Below are positions 27,847-37,215 of a stretch of DNA of 64,000 bases, one piece after another. The stretch comes from Arcticibacter eurypsychrophilus. Its GTDB lineage: Bacteria; Bacteroidota; Bacteroidia; Sphingobacteriales; Sphingobacteriaceae. Every line of letters begins with the position of its first letter. Within the stretch, counting starts at the first letter, position 1. The translations under genes were made by a program, and so were the position numbers. The notes under the pieces are model-generated. The model ran no database searches and was not told the DNA's origin. It was given only the letters and a program-made list of their open reading frames with translations. The stretch is taken from contig NZ_MDFN01000011.1 in assembly GCF_001730525.1 (NCBI RefSeq), forward strand, positions 62,001 through 126,000, read 5' to 3'.

Positions 27847-27854
27847 TAATTTTG
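27847..27854 (+). promoter_or_regulatory. -7 element (TAATTTTG) of tsaD
   Basis: TAATTTTG fits TAnnTTTG and lies 37 bases before the tsaD TTG start. It overlaps the possible upstream start codons of the divergent tamB gene. Confidence 0.4.
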
Positions 27855-27891
27855 TACTTTAAGTATCACAACAACAAATTCATTATCTGGT

Positions 27892-28893
27892 TTGGCTACA
27901 ATTCTCGCTATCGAATCATCCTGCGATGAAACCTCTGCATCTATATGTAAAGATGGTAAAATCCTATCTAATATAATTGCAACTCAAGCAGTTCACGAAA
28001 AATATGGAGGCGTAGTTCCAGAACTTGCCTCCAGGGCTCATCAACAAAATATCATTCCTGTAGTGGTAGAGGCTATTTTGGCTGCTAAAGTAAGCAAAAA
28101 AGACATTCAAGCAGTTGCTTTTACCAGAGGACCCGGACTTTTAGGGTCTTTACTTGTAGGAACTTCCTTTGCTAAAGGCTTTGCATTGGCTCTTAATGTG
28201 CCTCTGATTGAAATAAATCATATGCATGCCCATATACTGGCTCATTTCATAGATGATCCTAAACCTGCGTTTCCTTTTCTTTGTCTTACGGTATCTGGAG
28301 GGCATACACAAATTATCCTTGTGAGGGATTATTTTGATATGGAGATTGTTGGGGAGACCACTGATGATGCAGCAGGAGAGGCGTTTGATAAGACCGCAAA
28401 AATATTGGGTTTGCCTTATCCTGGGGGACCCTTAGTGGATAAACAGGCCCGGATAGGTAATCCGCATGCCTTTGTTTTTCCTGAACCGCAAATCCCCGGA
28501 TTGAATTTTAGCTTTAGCGGATTAAAAACATCGATACTCTATTTTGTAAAAGATCATAAGAAGCTTGATCCGGATTTTGTGCAGAATAATTTGGCAGATA
28601 TTTGTGCTTCTGTACAGTATCGGATCGTTACTATACTGCTTAATAAATTGAAAAAGGCAGCTAAACAATACCACATTTCTGATGTTGCAATCGCAGGAGG
28701 TGTTTCAGCAAATTCGGGGCTCCGTGATCTGCTTACTGAAACAGCTGTGAAAGAAAACTGGCAGATTTATATTCCTGCATTTGAATATTGTACCGATAAT
28801 GCTGCTATGATTGCCATTGCCGGATATTATAAATATATTCATGGAGATTTTGTTGGACAGGATGTTTCTCCCCTTGCCCGAATGGACTTTTAA
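27892..28893 (+). CDS. tsaD: tRNA N6-threonylcarbamoyladenosine transferase subunit
   Basis: 333 residues, start TTG at 27892; no ATG is available in frame upstream. TsaD is the catalytic subunit that transfers threonylcarbamoyl to A37 of ANN-decoding tRNAs. Family motifs are 'ILAIESSCDETSASI' at the N-terminus, 'GPGLLGSLLVGTSFAKG', the metal-binding 'NHMHAH' and 'VSGGHTQIILV', 'DDAAGEAFDKTAK' and 'AGGVSANSGLR'. Its length is normal. It is divergent from tamB and followed closely by a small membrane protein gene. Confidence 0.97.
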   Translation: MATILAIESSCDETSASICKDGKILSNIIATQAVHEKYGGVVPELASRAHQQNIIPVVVEAILAAKVSKKDIQAVAFTRGPGLLGSLLVGTSFAKGFALALNVPLIEINHMHAHILAHFIDDPKPAFPFLCLTVSGGHTQIILVRDYFDMEIVGETTDDAAGEAFDKTAKILGLPYPGGPLVDKQARIGNPHAFVFPEPQIPGLNFSFSGLKTSILYFVKDHKKLDPDFVQNNLADICASVQYRIVTILLNKLKKAAKQYHISDVAIAGGVSANSGLRDLLTETAVKENWQIYIPAFEYCTDNAAMIAIAGYYKYIHGDFVGQDVSPLARMDF

Positions 28894-28902
28894 AAAAAAA
28901 CA

Positions 28903-29079
28903 ATGATAGTTAACTCATTAATATTCGCCTTCGTTTTCGCAGTTCCACTATTGGGCTTTATTTTTTATCTGATTTGGAAAGATAAACAGAAACGTAATTT
29001 GGGTATTGCGGTGTTAATAGTGCTCCTTGTATTTGCAGTGCTTGTTGCTTATCAGGCTAATAAGGATAAGGGGATTTAA
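28903..29079 (+). CDS. Small membrane protein, 58 residues, unknown function
   Basis: An ATG at 28903 opens a 58-residue frame. It has two hydrophobic segments (SLIFAFVFAVPLLGFIFYL and LGIAVLIVLLVFAVLVAY) separated by a charged KDKQKRN turn, with a charged C-terminus NKDKGI. It starts 9 bases after the tsaD stop and ends 25 bases before the carotenoid desaturase gene. The clean two-helix hairpin and basic loop support a real inner-membrane protein. I do not recognise a family. Confidence 0.6.
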   Translation: MIVNSLIFAFVFAVPLLGFIFYLIWKDKQKRNLGIAVLIVLLVFAVLVAYQANKDKGI

Positions 29080-29104
29080 GTTCATTCCTGCATAAAAGTT
29101 TCGA

Positions 29105-30595
29105 ATGGTCGACAGTCAAATACGGAGTGAACACGTTATTGTTATAGGTGCAGGCATTGCAGGGATCGCTACTGCAATTAGACTAGCCATAAAGGGGTAT
29201 AAAGTCGATGTTTATGAGGCTAATTCAGTTCCAGGAGGTAAATTAACTGAATTTACCAATTTAGGATTTCGCTTTGATGCAGGTCCAAGTTTGTTTACCA
29301 TGCCTCAATATGTAGATGAATTGTTTCGCCTGGCAAATAAAGACCCCCAAGATTATTTCAGATATAAGAAACTTGAGGTGGTATGTCAGTACTTTTTCGA
29401 GGATAGCACTAATTTAACGGCTTGGTCAGATCCTGATAAATTGGCTAAAGAGTTTGAATTGAAAACCAGTGACACCAAAGAATCAATCACTCGGTTTCTG
29501 AAAAATAGCAGCAAGATTTATACAATAACCCATCATGTTTTCTTAGAAAAATCTCTTCATAAGCTGAGCACTTACTTCAATTGGAGTACGATGAAGTCCC
29601 TTTTAAGTTTCCTGGATATTGATCCCTTCAGGACGATGAACAAGGCAAATGAAAGTTATTTTCAGGACAGTAAAACGCGTCGTTTTTTTAATCGATATGC
29701 CACATACAATGGCTCAAACCCTTATAGTGCCCCTGCAACTCTGAATATTATCCCTCATTTGGAGCAACATTTTGGTGCTTATTTCCCGGAAAATGGGATG
29801 TATAGCATCAGCAGCTCTCTGGTCAGGCTTGCAGAGGAGCTTGGCGTTCATTTTCATTATAATGCAAAAGTTGACGAGATTCTTCTCGAAGATAAAAAGG
29901 TAAAAGGAATAAGAGTTACTGATAAATCTATTTATGCACCATATGTCATATCAAATATGGATGTGTGGTTTACCTATAATCAGCTGTTAAAAGGGGTAAA
30001 GAAACCTGAAAAGATCTTAAAACAGGAAAGAAGCAGTTCTGCACTTATCTTTTATTGGGGTATAAATAAGGCATTTCCCTTGCTCGATTTGCACAATATT
30101 TTCTTTAGTGAGGATTATGAAAAGGAGTTTTCTGCCATTTGGAACCAGCAAACTATTTATAATGATCCTACTGTTTATGTGAATATTTCATCAAAATATT
30201 GCCCTACTGATGCGCCAATAGATGCAGAAAACTGGTTTGTTATGATTAATGTACCAGCTAATACCGGGCAGGACTGGGATGGATTAATTGCAGCGGCAAG
30301 GACTCATATTATAGAGAAATTAAGCCGGATATTAAAAGTAGATATTGGATCACTCATTGTGTCCGAAAATGTATTGGATCCAAGAACTATTGAATCTAAT
30401 ACATTTTCATATCAAGGCTCCTTATATGGCACGAGTTCAAATGGTAAATTTGCTGCTTTCCTCCGTCATCCTAATTTTTCCAGTAGTATTGATGGGCTTT
30501 ATTTTGTTGGAGGAAGCGTTCATCCTGGAGGAGGCATTCCATTAGCATTACTATCAGCTAAAATTATTGATGATAGTTTTTCAACATGCCAGTAA
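29105..30595 (+). CDS. Phytoene desaturase family protein (CrtI/CrtD type)
   Basis: 496 residues. The N-terminus has the dinucleotide-binding motif 'VIVIGAGIAGIATAIRLAIKG' with the acidic end 'VDVYEANSVPGGKL', and 'GFRFDAGPSLFTMP' follows as in carotenoid desaturases. The C-terminus has 'GLYFVGGSVHPGGGIPLALL', the FAD-contact motif of the CrtI family. It would desaturate a membrane carotenoid using FAD. The isolated position and the absence of crtB next to it fit 1-hydroxycarotenoid 3,4-desaturase (CrtD), common in pigmented Bacteroidota, but CrtI cannot be excluded. Confidence 0.88.
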   Translation: MVDSQIRSEHVIVIGAGIAGIATAIRLAIKGYKVDVYEANSVPGGKLTEFTNLGFRFDAGPSLFTMPQYVDELFRLANKDPQDYFRYKKLEVVCQYFFEDSTNLTAWSDPDKLAKEFELKTSDTKESITRFLKNSSKIYTITHHVFLEKSLHKLSTYFNWSTMKSLLSFLDIDPFRTMNKANESYFQDSKTRRFFNRYATYNGSNPYSAPATLNIIPHLEQHFGAYFPENGMYSISSSLVRLAEELGVHFHYNAKVDEILLEDKKVKGIRVTDKSIYAPYVISNMDVWFTYNQLLKGVKKPEKILKQERSSSALIFYWGINKAFPLLDLHNIFFSEDYEKEFSAIWNQQTIYNDPTVYVNISSKYCPTDAPIDAENWFVMINVPANTGQDWDGLIAAARTHIIEKLSRILKVDIGSLIVSENVLDPRTIESNTFSYQGSLYGTSSNGKFAAFLRHPNFSSSIDGLYFVGGSVHPGGGIPLALLSAKIIDDSFSTCQ

Positions 30596-30647
30596 TTCAA
30601 GCTTCATTTTTTCGTAATTTTAGGTTTTTCCTATAGAACGATTAGCG

Positions 30648-33600
30648 ATGCCGGAATTCTCTCATTTACATGTACATACACAATTCTCCCTTCTTGACGG
30701 AGCAGCAGATATTTCTAAATTGTATAAGAAAGCTGCTGCCGATGGCATGAAGGCTCTGGCCATTACCGACCATGGAAACATGTTCGGCGTGTTTAAGTTT
30801 GTTGCTGAAGCTGGCAAGCATAATGTAAAGCCAATTGTAGGTTGTGAGTTTTATTTAGTAGATGACAGGCATAAAAAACAATTTACCAAAGAAAAACGTG
30901 ACGTTCGTTTTCATCAGCTATTTCTGGCTAAGAATGCGCAGGGTTATAGAAATCTGACTAAGCTTTGCTCTTTAGGTTACCTGGAAGGGTTGTATAGTAA
31001 ATGGCCTCGAATTGACAAAGAATTAATACTTCAATATCATGAAGGACTTATTGCGACAAGCTGCTGTATAGGTGCTTCAGTGCCTCAGGCTATTCTTAAA
31101 AAAGGAGAAGAGGAAGCAGAGAAAGAACTTAAATGGTGGTATGATTTGTTTGGTGACGACTATTATATTGAACTTCAACGCCATGCAATTCCTGAACAGC
31201 AAATTATCAACGATACCCTTTTAAAGTTTGCTAAAAAATATAACATCAAAACAATTTGCACTAATGATTCTCATTATGTGGATCAGGAGGATTCAAATGC
31301 ACATGATATATTGCTCTGTTTAAATACAGGAGAAAAGCAAATCACTCCAATAGCAACAGATGAGGAGGGTGGAAAAGGATATCGATTCGGATTTCCAAAT
31401 GATCAGTTCTACTTTAAGACACAGGATGAAATGGGTAAGCTGTTTCATGATGTTCCCGAATCGTTAGATAATACCAATGAAATTATAGATAAAGTGGAGC
31501 ATCTCAAGCTGAAAAGAGATATTATGCTTCCCAATTTCCCAATTCCTAAAGAATTCAGTATCCATAAGGATGACGTAATGAATCAATGGGAATTTCTGAA
31601 GGATATGACCATGAGAGGTGCGAAAGAACGCTATCAGGACATTACACCAGAAGTTCAGGAACGTCTTGATTTTGAACTGAACACGATCCGCATTATGGGA
31701 TTTGCAGGATACTTTTTGATTGTATCCGATTTTATAAAGGCAGGAAGGGATATTGGGGTATTTATTGGCCCCGGCCGTGGTTCTGCTGCAGGTTCTGTTG
31801 TGGCCTACTGTACGGGTATCACCAATATTGATCCTATCAAGTATAATCTGCTGTTTGAGCGTTTCTTAAATCCAGACAGAAAGTCAATGCCCGATATTGA
31901 TACAGATTTTGATGATGAAGGGCGCCAGAAGGTAATCGATTATGTGGTCGAGAAATATGGGAAAAACCAGGTTGCGCAGATTGTTACCTATGGCTCTATG
32001 GCAGCACGGAGTAGTATTGCGGATGTAGCGCGCGTTTTGAATGTGCCCTTGTCTGATAGTAATGCGTTGAAGAAAATGGTTCCTGATACCCTTGGCATTA
32101 CACTTAAACAAGCTTTCGAACAGGTGCCCGAGCTTAATGCGATCCTGAAAGGGAATGACATGAAAGCACAGGTACTTCGTGCAGCTGGAAAGCTGGAGGG
32201 CCAGATCAGAGGTACGGGTATTCACGCCGCCGGTATTATCATTGCACCAGAAGATTTGACCAATATTATTCCGGTAGCCATTATGAAAGACTCCCCATTG
32301 CTAGTTACGCAATACGATGGACGGGTTATCGAAGATGCTGGAGTAATTAAAATGGACTTTTTGGGCTTAAAAACCTTAACCATTATTAAAGATGCCCTTC
32401 GGCTAATTAAATCAAATTATGGGATCTCCATTGATATTGATTATATCCCGCTGGATGACCTGACCACACTTGAACTATATCAACGTGGTGATACAAATGG
32501 AACGTTCCAGTTTGAAAGCGAAGGCATGAAAATGTATTTAAGGGAACTTAAACCTGATAAGTTTGAAGATCTTATTGCGATGAATGCGTTATATCGTCCG
32601 GGACCAATAGAATATATACCCAATTTTATTGCACGTAAGCATGGCCGGGAGTTGGTTACCTATGACCTTCCGGATATGGAGGAATATCTTGCGGATACAT
32701 ATGGAATCACGGTTTACCAGGAACAGGTGATGCTTCTATCTCAAAAACTTGCCGGCTTTACAAAAGGCGATGCCGATGTATTGCGTAAAGCAATGGGTAA
32801 GAAGGATAAAAAGATGATTGACAAATTGAAGCCTCAATTTGTTGAAAATGCAAAGGAAAAAGGGCATGATGCGAAGTTGCTAGAGAAGGTATGGACGGAT
32901 TGGGAAGCTTTTGCCTCTTATGCCTTTAATAAATCGCATTCAACTTGTTATGCGCTTGTAGCCTTTCAAACAGCCTATTTGAAAGCACATTACCCCTCTG
33001 AATACATGGCGGCGGTATTAAACAACCAGAATAATATTGAGAAGATCACCACATTTATGGAGGAATGCCGCCGTATGGGTCTTGCTGTTCTGGGTCCCGA
33101 TATCAATGAGTCGAACCTGAGCTTTGCAGTTAATAAGAAAAAAGAAATTCGCTTTGGTATGTCCGCTATAAAAGGGGTAGGCGAAAAGGCTGTTGAAAGC
33201 ATTATTGAGGAACGTGATTTGAATGGGCCGTTTACTAGTATCTATGATTTTGCTAAACGTGTTAACTCACGAACTGTTAATAAAAGAGTTTATGAAAATC
33301 TGGCTTATAGTGGTGGATTTGATTGCTACGGTTTCAACCGTGCGCAATTCTTTTTTAAAGCGGATGGAGGCTTTTATAATGGTATAGAGCGCCTTGTTAA
33401 ATATAATAATGATTATCAGGATAGTTTAAATACCTCACAGTCTTCTTTGTTTGGTGGTACTTCTGATGCAAATATTTCGGAACCCATCATGATTGATTGT
33501 GAAGAATGGGACTTGCTCGAAAAACTTAAATACGAAAAGGAAATGATCGGTATTTATCTTACCGGACATCCGCTCGATAATTATAAGTTTGAAATGAATA

Positions 33601-34220
33601 ATTTCTGCACACATCAGGTCAGGCACTTATTGCTTTTAGCTGAGTCTAAAAGCGGTGAGATGAATGAGGAGGATGCAGAAGAATTTGAGAAACTTAAAAA
33701 CAAAGAGATCTGTATTGGAGGATTAGTGTCTAATGCTGAAGATCGTTATACTAAAAATGGCAAGCCTTTCGGCTCTATGATGCTGGAAGATTATAATCAT
33801 TCTGCTGAGATTGTTTTATTTGGTGAGGAGTATGTAAAACAAAAGATGTTTTTTGCAGATGGTTACTTTTTACAGATAAAGGGGACCATCTCTGAGCGAT
33901 ATCGTCAAAAGGATAATTGGGAGTTTAAGATTACTCAGATTTCATTACTATCAGATTTAAGGGATAAGATGTCAAAGTGTCTCACCATACACCTACCTTT
34001 ACAAGGGTTATCCTCAACCTTTATAGAACAGATGGATGAGCTTCTTAATCTTAATATAGAGCAGAACCCGAATAGAAATTGTTTATTAAAATTTGCCATA
34101 TATGATGAGGAAGAAAGAACCATCTCTGTAGAGATGCCTTCAAAGAATTTTAAAATATTTCCAAGTAATGAATTCTTACATGCTTTAAACTCCAAAAATA
34201 TCATGTATCGGTTTAACTAG
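30648..34220 (+). CDS. dnaE: DNA polymerase III subunit alpha
   Basis: 1190 residues, the replicative polymerase. It begins with the PHP domain ('FSHLHVHTQFSLLDGAADI', 'AITDHGNMFGVFKF'), followed by the polymerase core with 'GPGRGSAAGSVVAYC' and the catalytic acids in 'PDIDTDFDD'. The helical thumb and fingers include 'GTGIHAAGIII' and 'NALYRPGPIEYIPNF', and an OB-fold lies near the C-terminus. Length is typical of DnaE1. A weak box TAATTTTA (30615-30622) precedes it. Confidence 0.97.
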   Translation: MPEFSHLHVHTQFSLLDGAADISKLYKKAAADGMKALAITDHGNMFGVFKFVAEAGKHNVKPIVGCEFYLVDDRHKKQFTKEKRDVRFHQLFLAKNAQGYRNLTKLCSLGYLEGLYSKWPRIDKELILQYHEGLIATSCCIGASVPQAILKKGEEEAEKELKWWYDLFGDDYYIELQRHAIPEQQIINDTLLKFAKKYNIKTICTNDSHYVDQEDSNAHDILLCLNTGEKQITPIATDEEGGKGYRFGFPNDQFYFKTQDEMGKLFHDVPESLDNTNEIIDKVEHLKLKRDIMLPNFPIPKEFSIHKDDVMNQWEFLKDMTMRGAKERYQDITPEVQERLDFELNTIRIMGFAGYFLIVSDFIKAGRDIGVFIGPGRGSAAGSVVAYCTGITNIDPIKYNLLFERFLNPDRKSMPDIDTDFDDEGRQKVIDYVVEKYGKNQVAQIVTYGSMAARSSIADVARVLNVPLSDSNALKKMVPDTLGITLKQAFEQVPELNAILKGNDMKAQVLRAAGKLEGQIRGTGIHAAGIIIAPEDLTNIIPVAIMKDSPLLVTQYDGRVIEDAGVIKMDFLGLKTLTIIKDALRLIKSNYGISIDIDYIPLDDLTTLELYQRGDTNGTFQFESEGMKMYLRELKPDKFEDLIAMNALYRPGPIEYIPNFIARKHGRELVTYDLPDMEEYLADTYGITVYQEQVMLLSQKLAGFTKGDADVLRKAMGKKDKKMIDKLKPQFVENAKEKGHDAKLLEKVWTDWEAFASYAFNKSHSTCYALVAFQTAYLKAHYPSEYMAAVLNNQNNIEKITTFMEECRRMGLAVLGPDINESNLSFAVNKKKEIRFGMSAIKGVGEKAVESIIEERDLNGPFTSIYDFAKRVNSRTVNKRVYENLAYSGGFDCYGFNRAQFFFKADGGFYNGIERLVKYNNDYQDSLNTSQSSLFGGTSDANISEPIMIDCEEWDLLEKLKYEKEMIGIYLTGHPLDNYKFEMNNFCTHQVRHLLLLAESKSGEMNEEDAEEFEKLKNKEICIGGLVSNAEDRYTKNGKPFGSMMLEDYNHSAEIVLFGEEYVKQKMFFADGYFLQIKGTISERYRQKDNWEFKITQISLLSDLRDKMSKCLTIHLPLQGLSSTFIEQMDELLNLNIEQNPNRNCLLKFAIYDEEERTISVEMPSKNFKIFPSNEFLHALNSKNIMYRFN

Positions 34221-34259
34221 AAGGCTTTAAACATATCCCTGTCACAATGTCCCAATTAA

Positions 34260-34291
34260 TTTGTGGTAAGGTTATTGTATTCATAAATTTG
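34260..34291 (+). promoter_or_regulatory. Consensus promoter of trxA
   Basis: TTTG (34260-34263), a 20-base spacer and TAAATTTG (34284-34291) form one of the cleanest Bacteroidota promoters in the window. It predicts a leader of about 22 bases before the trxA ATG. Confidence 0.7.
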
Positions 34292-34317
34292 TTTAAGAAC
34301 CACGTAAATAATTAAAA

Positions 34318-34638
34318 ATGGCTATAGAAATAACAGATGCAAACTTTGATGAAATAGTTCTCAAATCTGATAAACCTGTATTAGTTGACTTTTGGGCAGA
34401 ATGGTGCGGCCCATGCCGTATGGTAGGTCCTTTAGTAGAAGAATTATCTAAGGAATACGAAGGAAAAGCAGTAATTGGAAAAGTAAACGTGGACAATAAT
34501 CCCGGTATATCTACTAAATTCGGAATTAGAAATATTCCTGCTCTACTGTTCTTTAAGAACGGTGAAGTTGTTGACAAGCAGATTGGTGCAGTACCAAAAT
34601 CAGTACTTGCTGATAAGTTAGTTAAGCAATTAGCTTAG
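34318..34638 (+). CDS. trxA: Thioredoxin
   Basis: 106 residues, the classical cytoplasmic thioredoxin. It has the redox site WCGPC (Cys30, Cys33) in '[18 protein letters not shown]', the buried Asp near residue 24, and the cis-proline segment '[19 protein letters not shown]'. It reduces protein disulfides using thioredoxin reductase, which is not in the window. It has its own promoter and a terminator, so it is monocistronic. Confidence 0.97.
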   Translation: MAIEITDANFDEIVLKSDKPVLVDFWAEWCGPCRMVGPLVEELSKEYEGKAVIGKVNVDNNPGISTKFGIRNIPALLFFKNGEVVDKQIGAVPKSVLADKLVKQLA

Positions 34639-34659
34639 ATTAAGTATAAAAAATTAGTT

Positions 34660-34688
34660 CTAGCCGGCTCCTTGGGGCCGGCTTTTTA
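34660..34688 (+). terminator. Terminator after trxA
   Basis: AGCCGGCTCC and GGGGCCGGCT form a GC-rich stem with a TT loop, followed by TTTTTACTTT. It ends just before the DUF58 start codon at 34693. Confidence 0.85.
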
Positions 34689-34692
34689 CTTT

Positions 34693-35634
34693 ATGAGAAA
34701 AGTTCAGAAAGCAACATTACAACTCGAAGATATTAGTTCAGAGGGTTTTATTAATCTGGAACTTCTTGCAAGGCAAGTTGTAGAGGGCTTCATTACTGGT
34801 TTACACAAAAGTCCCTTTCACGGCTTCTCTGTCGAGTTTGCTGAGCATCGTTTGTATAATAATGGGGACTCTATTAAAAATGTGGATTGGAAGTTATATG
34901 GAAGAACGGATAAGCTATTTGTAAAGCGATTTGAAGAAGAAACAAATCTAAGATGTCAACTTGTTCTTGATGTATCGTCCTCGATGTTTTTTCCTGAAAA
35001 TAAATTCAATAAACTAATTTTTTCAGCTTGTTCAGCTGCAGCGTTAATGCAACTTTTTAAACGACAAAGGGATGCATTTGGATTAAGCTACTTCTCTAAT
35101 ACCCTTGAATTTTCATCTGCCGCCAGGTCAACAACGGCTCATCAGAATTTCCTCCTATCGGAACTTCAAAACCTGATCCTACACAACTCCCAAAATAAAC
35201 GAACAGCACTCGTATCCTCTCTGCATGAACTTGCAGAGAAGCTTCATAAAAGATCATTAGTTATTGTTTTTACTGATTTGTATGAGTCTTATACAGAAAA
35301 AGTTGATTATTCAGACCTGTTTGCTGCGCTACAGCATCTTAAGCACAATAAACATGAGATCATTATTTTCAACGTGCTCGACTATGAAAAAGAGATAAAC
35401 TTTAATTTCAAAGAACGTCCTTATCATTTTATAGATATCGAGAACGGAGATGAGATCAAGCTGCATCCTTCTTTGTTGCGTGAAGCATTTAAAGAATCTG
35501 TTGCATCAAATTTAAAAGAGCTCAGACTTAAGTGTGCTCAATATTCAATCGATTTAATCGAAGCCGATATAAATGCCGGCTTTACTAATGTACTTCATTC
35601 CTATTTGATAAAGCGAAATAGAATGGCGGTTTAA
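34693..35634 (+). CDS. DUF58 (von Willebrand A-like) domain protein
   Basis: 313 residues. The ATG at 34693 is chosen because an earlier in-frame start would lie inside the trxA terminator. The DUF58 signature is clear: 'HKSPFHGFSVEFAEHRLYNN' then 'DWKLYGRTDKLFVKRFEEET', followed by a vWA-like fold with a MIDAS-type motif 'VLDVSSSM'. Such proteins usually sit beside a MoxR ATPase and membrane vWA proteins; none is present here, so it is an orphan member. It has no signal peptide or membrane helix. The molecular role is unknown. Confidence 0.9.
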   Translation: MRKVQKATLQLEDISSEGFINLELLARQVVEGFITGLHKSPFHGFSVEFAEHRLYNNGDSIKNVDWKLYGRTDKLFVKRFEEETNLRCQLVLDVSSSMFFPENKFNKLIFSACSAAALMQLFKRQRDAFGLSYFSNTLEFSSAARSTTAHQNFLLSELQNLILHNSQNKRTALVSSLHELAEKLHKRSLVIVFTDLYESYTEKVDYSDLFAALQHLKHNKHEIIIFNVLDYEKEINFNFKERPYHFIDIENGDEIKLHPSLLREAFKESVASNLKELRLKCAQYSIDLIEADINAGFTNVLHSYLIKRNRMAV

Positions 35635-35748
35635 ACGTACTTAAATACATCCGAATCGTTTTATTTGTCATTATTTAAAAAAGATCAGTACATTGAAATT
35701 ATTAATATTCATTTAAAATAATTGGCTAGATAGCCGTATATAAAATTT

Positions 35749-37215
35749 ATGAGAATCCCTATTGAACGATCACCAGTTAAGGTTTACCCTGATTCAAAAA
35801 GAGTAATAGCACGATTTTTTTTTAACGGTGAAGAAAGAGCTAAAGGAATCATTAGAAGAGTAATGGCAATCAACGAGCAGGAAGTCTTCGGATTGATTTC
35901 TCCAATTTTGCAGGATTATTCTAAAAGACAAAGGAATATTACCCGTTTACTTCACAAACACTGTAATAAGTTAAAACATCTTTTTGAGGATCTAAATATT
36001 GACTATGATGAAGTTAAACATTATCGCAGACTTTTAATCGGATCTTATTTTACTCATGAATATTCAATTGAATCAGCTGCCTTTTTTAATCCTTCTATTG
36101 TTGAGGATCCCGATCAGAGTGATTTAGAAGAAGGACAAAAGCGACTGATTATAAGTTTTAGAGCTGTAGGCGAGGGGCATATTTCCTCAATCGTATTTAG
36201 AAGAGCTATTATTAATAAAGATAATTCAATCAATGTTATTCCTGTAGGGAACTATATTGATGAAGCTGAAGTAATAAGAAATGCGCGGTACAACAAGAAA
36301 TTGTTTTTTGAAAAAGCCATAGCGTCAATTATAGATGAGGGTGTTTTAGAAGTTTTAAAAGCTAAGCTTGATGATCAATTTGAATACGCCGCTTTAAGGA
36401 AAATAATTATAGAGTGTCAGCGAGTTGAAGAAGATGATTATAAAAAGCTTCAGTATGAAAAGGTATTGTGGCTTTCTGACTCGTATTATGAGATGGTCTT
36501 TTCTTTGGATACCGATATTACCGACCGGGTTATTTTCCCTTATTCAGAACTTGAAAGAAAAGGTATTGAAGATGCGCGTTTTGTGAAATTTACACATGAG
36601 GACGGAAATCCTATTTACTATGCAACTTACACTGCTTTTGATGGGGCTATGATTATGCCTAAATTACTTGAAACCCGCGATTTTTATGACTTTAAAATAA
36701 GACCATTATATGGAAAGGGAGCTCAGAATAAGAACCTCGCACTGTTTCCACGTAAAATAAATGGCAATTATGTCATGATTTCCCGTATAGATGGATGGAA
36801 CAATTACATCATGTATTCCAAAAATATTACGATTTGGGAAGATCCTATCTTACTTCAGGAACCAAAATACAACTGGGAGTTTGTTCAAATAGGGAATTGC
36901 GGATCGCCAATCGAAACCGAATATGGATGGCTTGTCATCACCCACGGTGTTGGTCCAATGCGAAGATATTGCCTTGGGGCTAGTTTGTTTAAACTGGATG
37001 ACCCCAGTGTAGAAATAGGCAGATTAAAGGAACCATTACTGGTGCCAAACAAGGAAGAAAGAGAAGGATATGTACCAAATGTCGTTTATTCTTGTGGATC
37101 GATAATCAATAATGATAAACTAATTATACCTTACGGACTGTCTGATTATTCTTCTTCGTTCGCAATTGTAGGATTAAAAGAACTGATTGATAAATTAACT
37201 TCAGAGACACCTTAA
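35749..37215 (+). CDS. GH130 family protein (beta-mannoside phosphorylase-like), cytoplasmic
   Basis: 488 residues without signal peptide. The N-terminal 120 residues are mostly helical; the rest is a five-bladed propeller of GH130, with 'GIEDARFVKFTHEDGNPIYYATYTAFDG' holding the catalytic Asp, 'GNCGSPIETEYGWLVITHGVG' and a closing 'IIPYGLSDYSSSFAIVGL'. GH130 members are inverting phosphorylases or hydrolases for beta-mannosides. Its genomic partners are two GT4-type glycosyltransferases converging on it, whose coding ends overlap by four bases. Turnover of a mannose-containing cytoplasmic glycan is therefore likely, but the substrate is inferred. Confidence 0.88.
   Translation: MRIPIERSPVKVYPDSKRVIARFFFNGEERAKGIIRRVMAINEQEVFGLISPILQDYSKRQRNITRLLHKHCNKLKHLFEDLNIDYDEVKHYRRLLIGSYFTHEYSIESAAFFNPSIVEDPDQSDLEEGQKRLIISFRAVGEGHISSIVFRRAIINKDNSINVIPVGNYIDEAEVIRNARYNKKLFFEKAIASIIDEGVLEVLKAKLDDQFEYAALRKIIIECQRVEEDDYKKLQYEKVLWLSDSYYEMVFSLDTDITDRVIFPYSELERKGIEDARFVKFTHEDGNPIYYATYTAFDGAMIMPKLLETRDFYDFKIRPLYGKGAQNKNLALFPRKINGNYVMISRIDGWNNYIMYSKNITIWEDPILLQEPKYNWEFVQIGNCGSPIETEYGWLVITHGVGPMRRYCLGASLFKLDDPSVEIGRLKEPLLVPNKEEREGYVPNVVYSCGSIINNDKLIIPYGLSDYSSSFAIVGLKELIDKLTSETP

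Noticed and set aside
34672-34692. Earlier TTG start of the DUF58 protein
   Set aside because: It overlaps the trxA terminator stem, and the ATG at 34693 is available.
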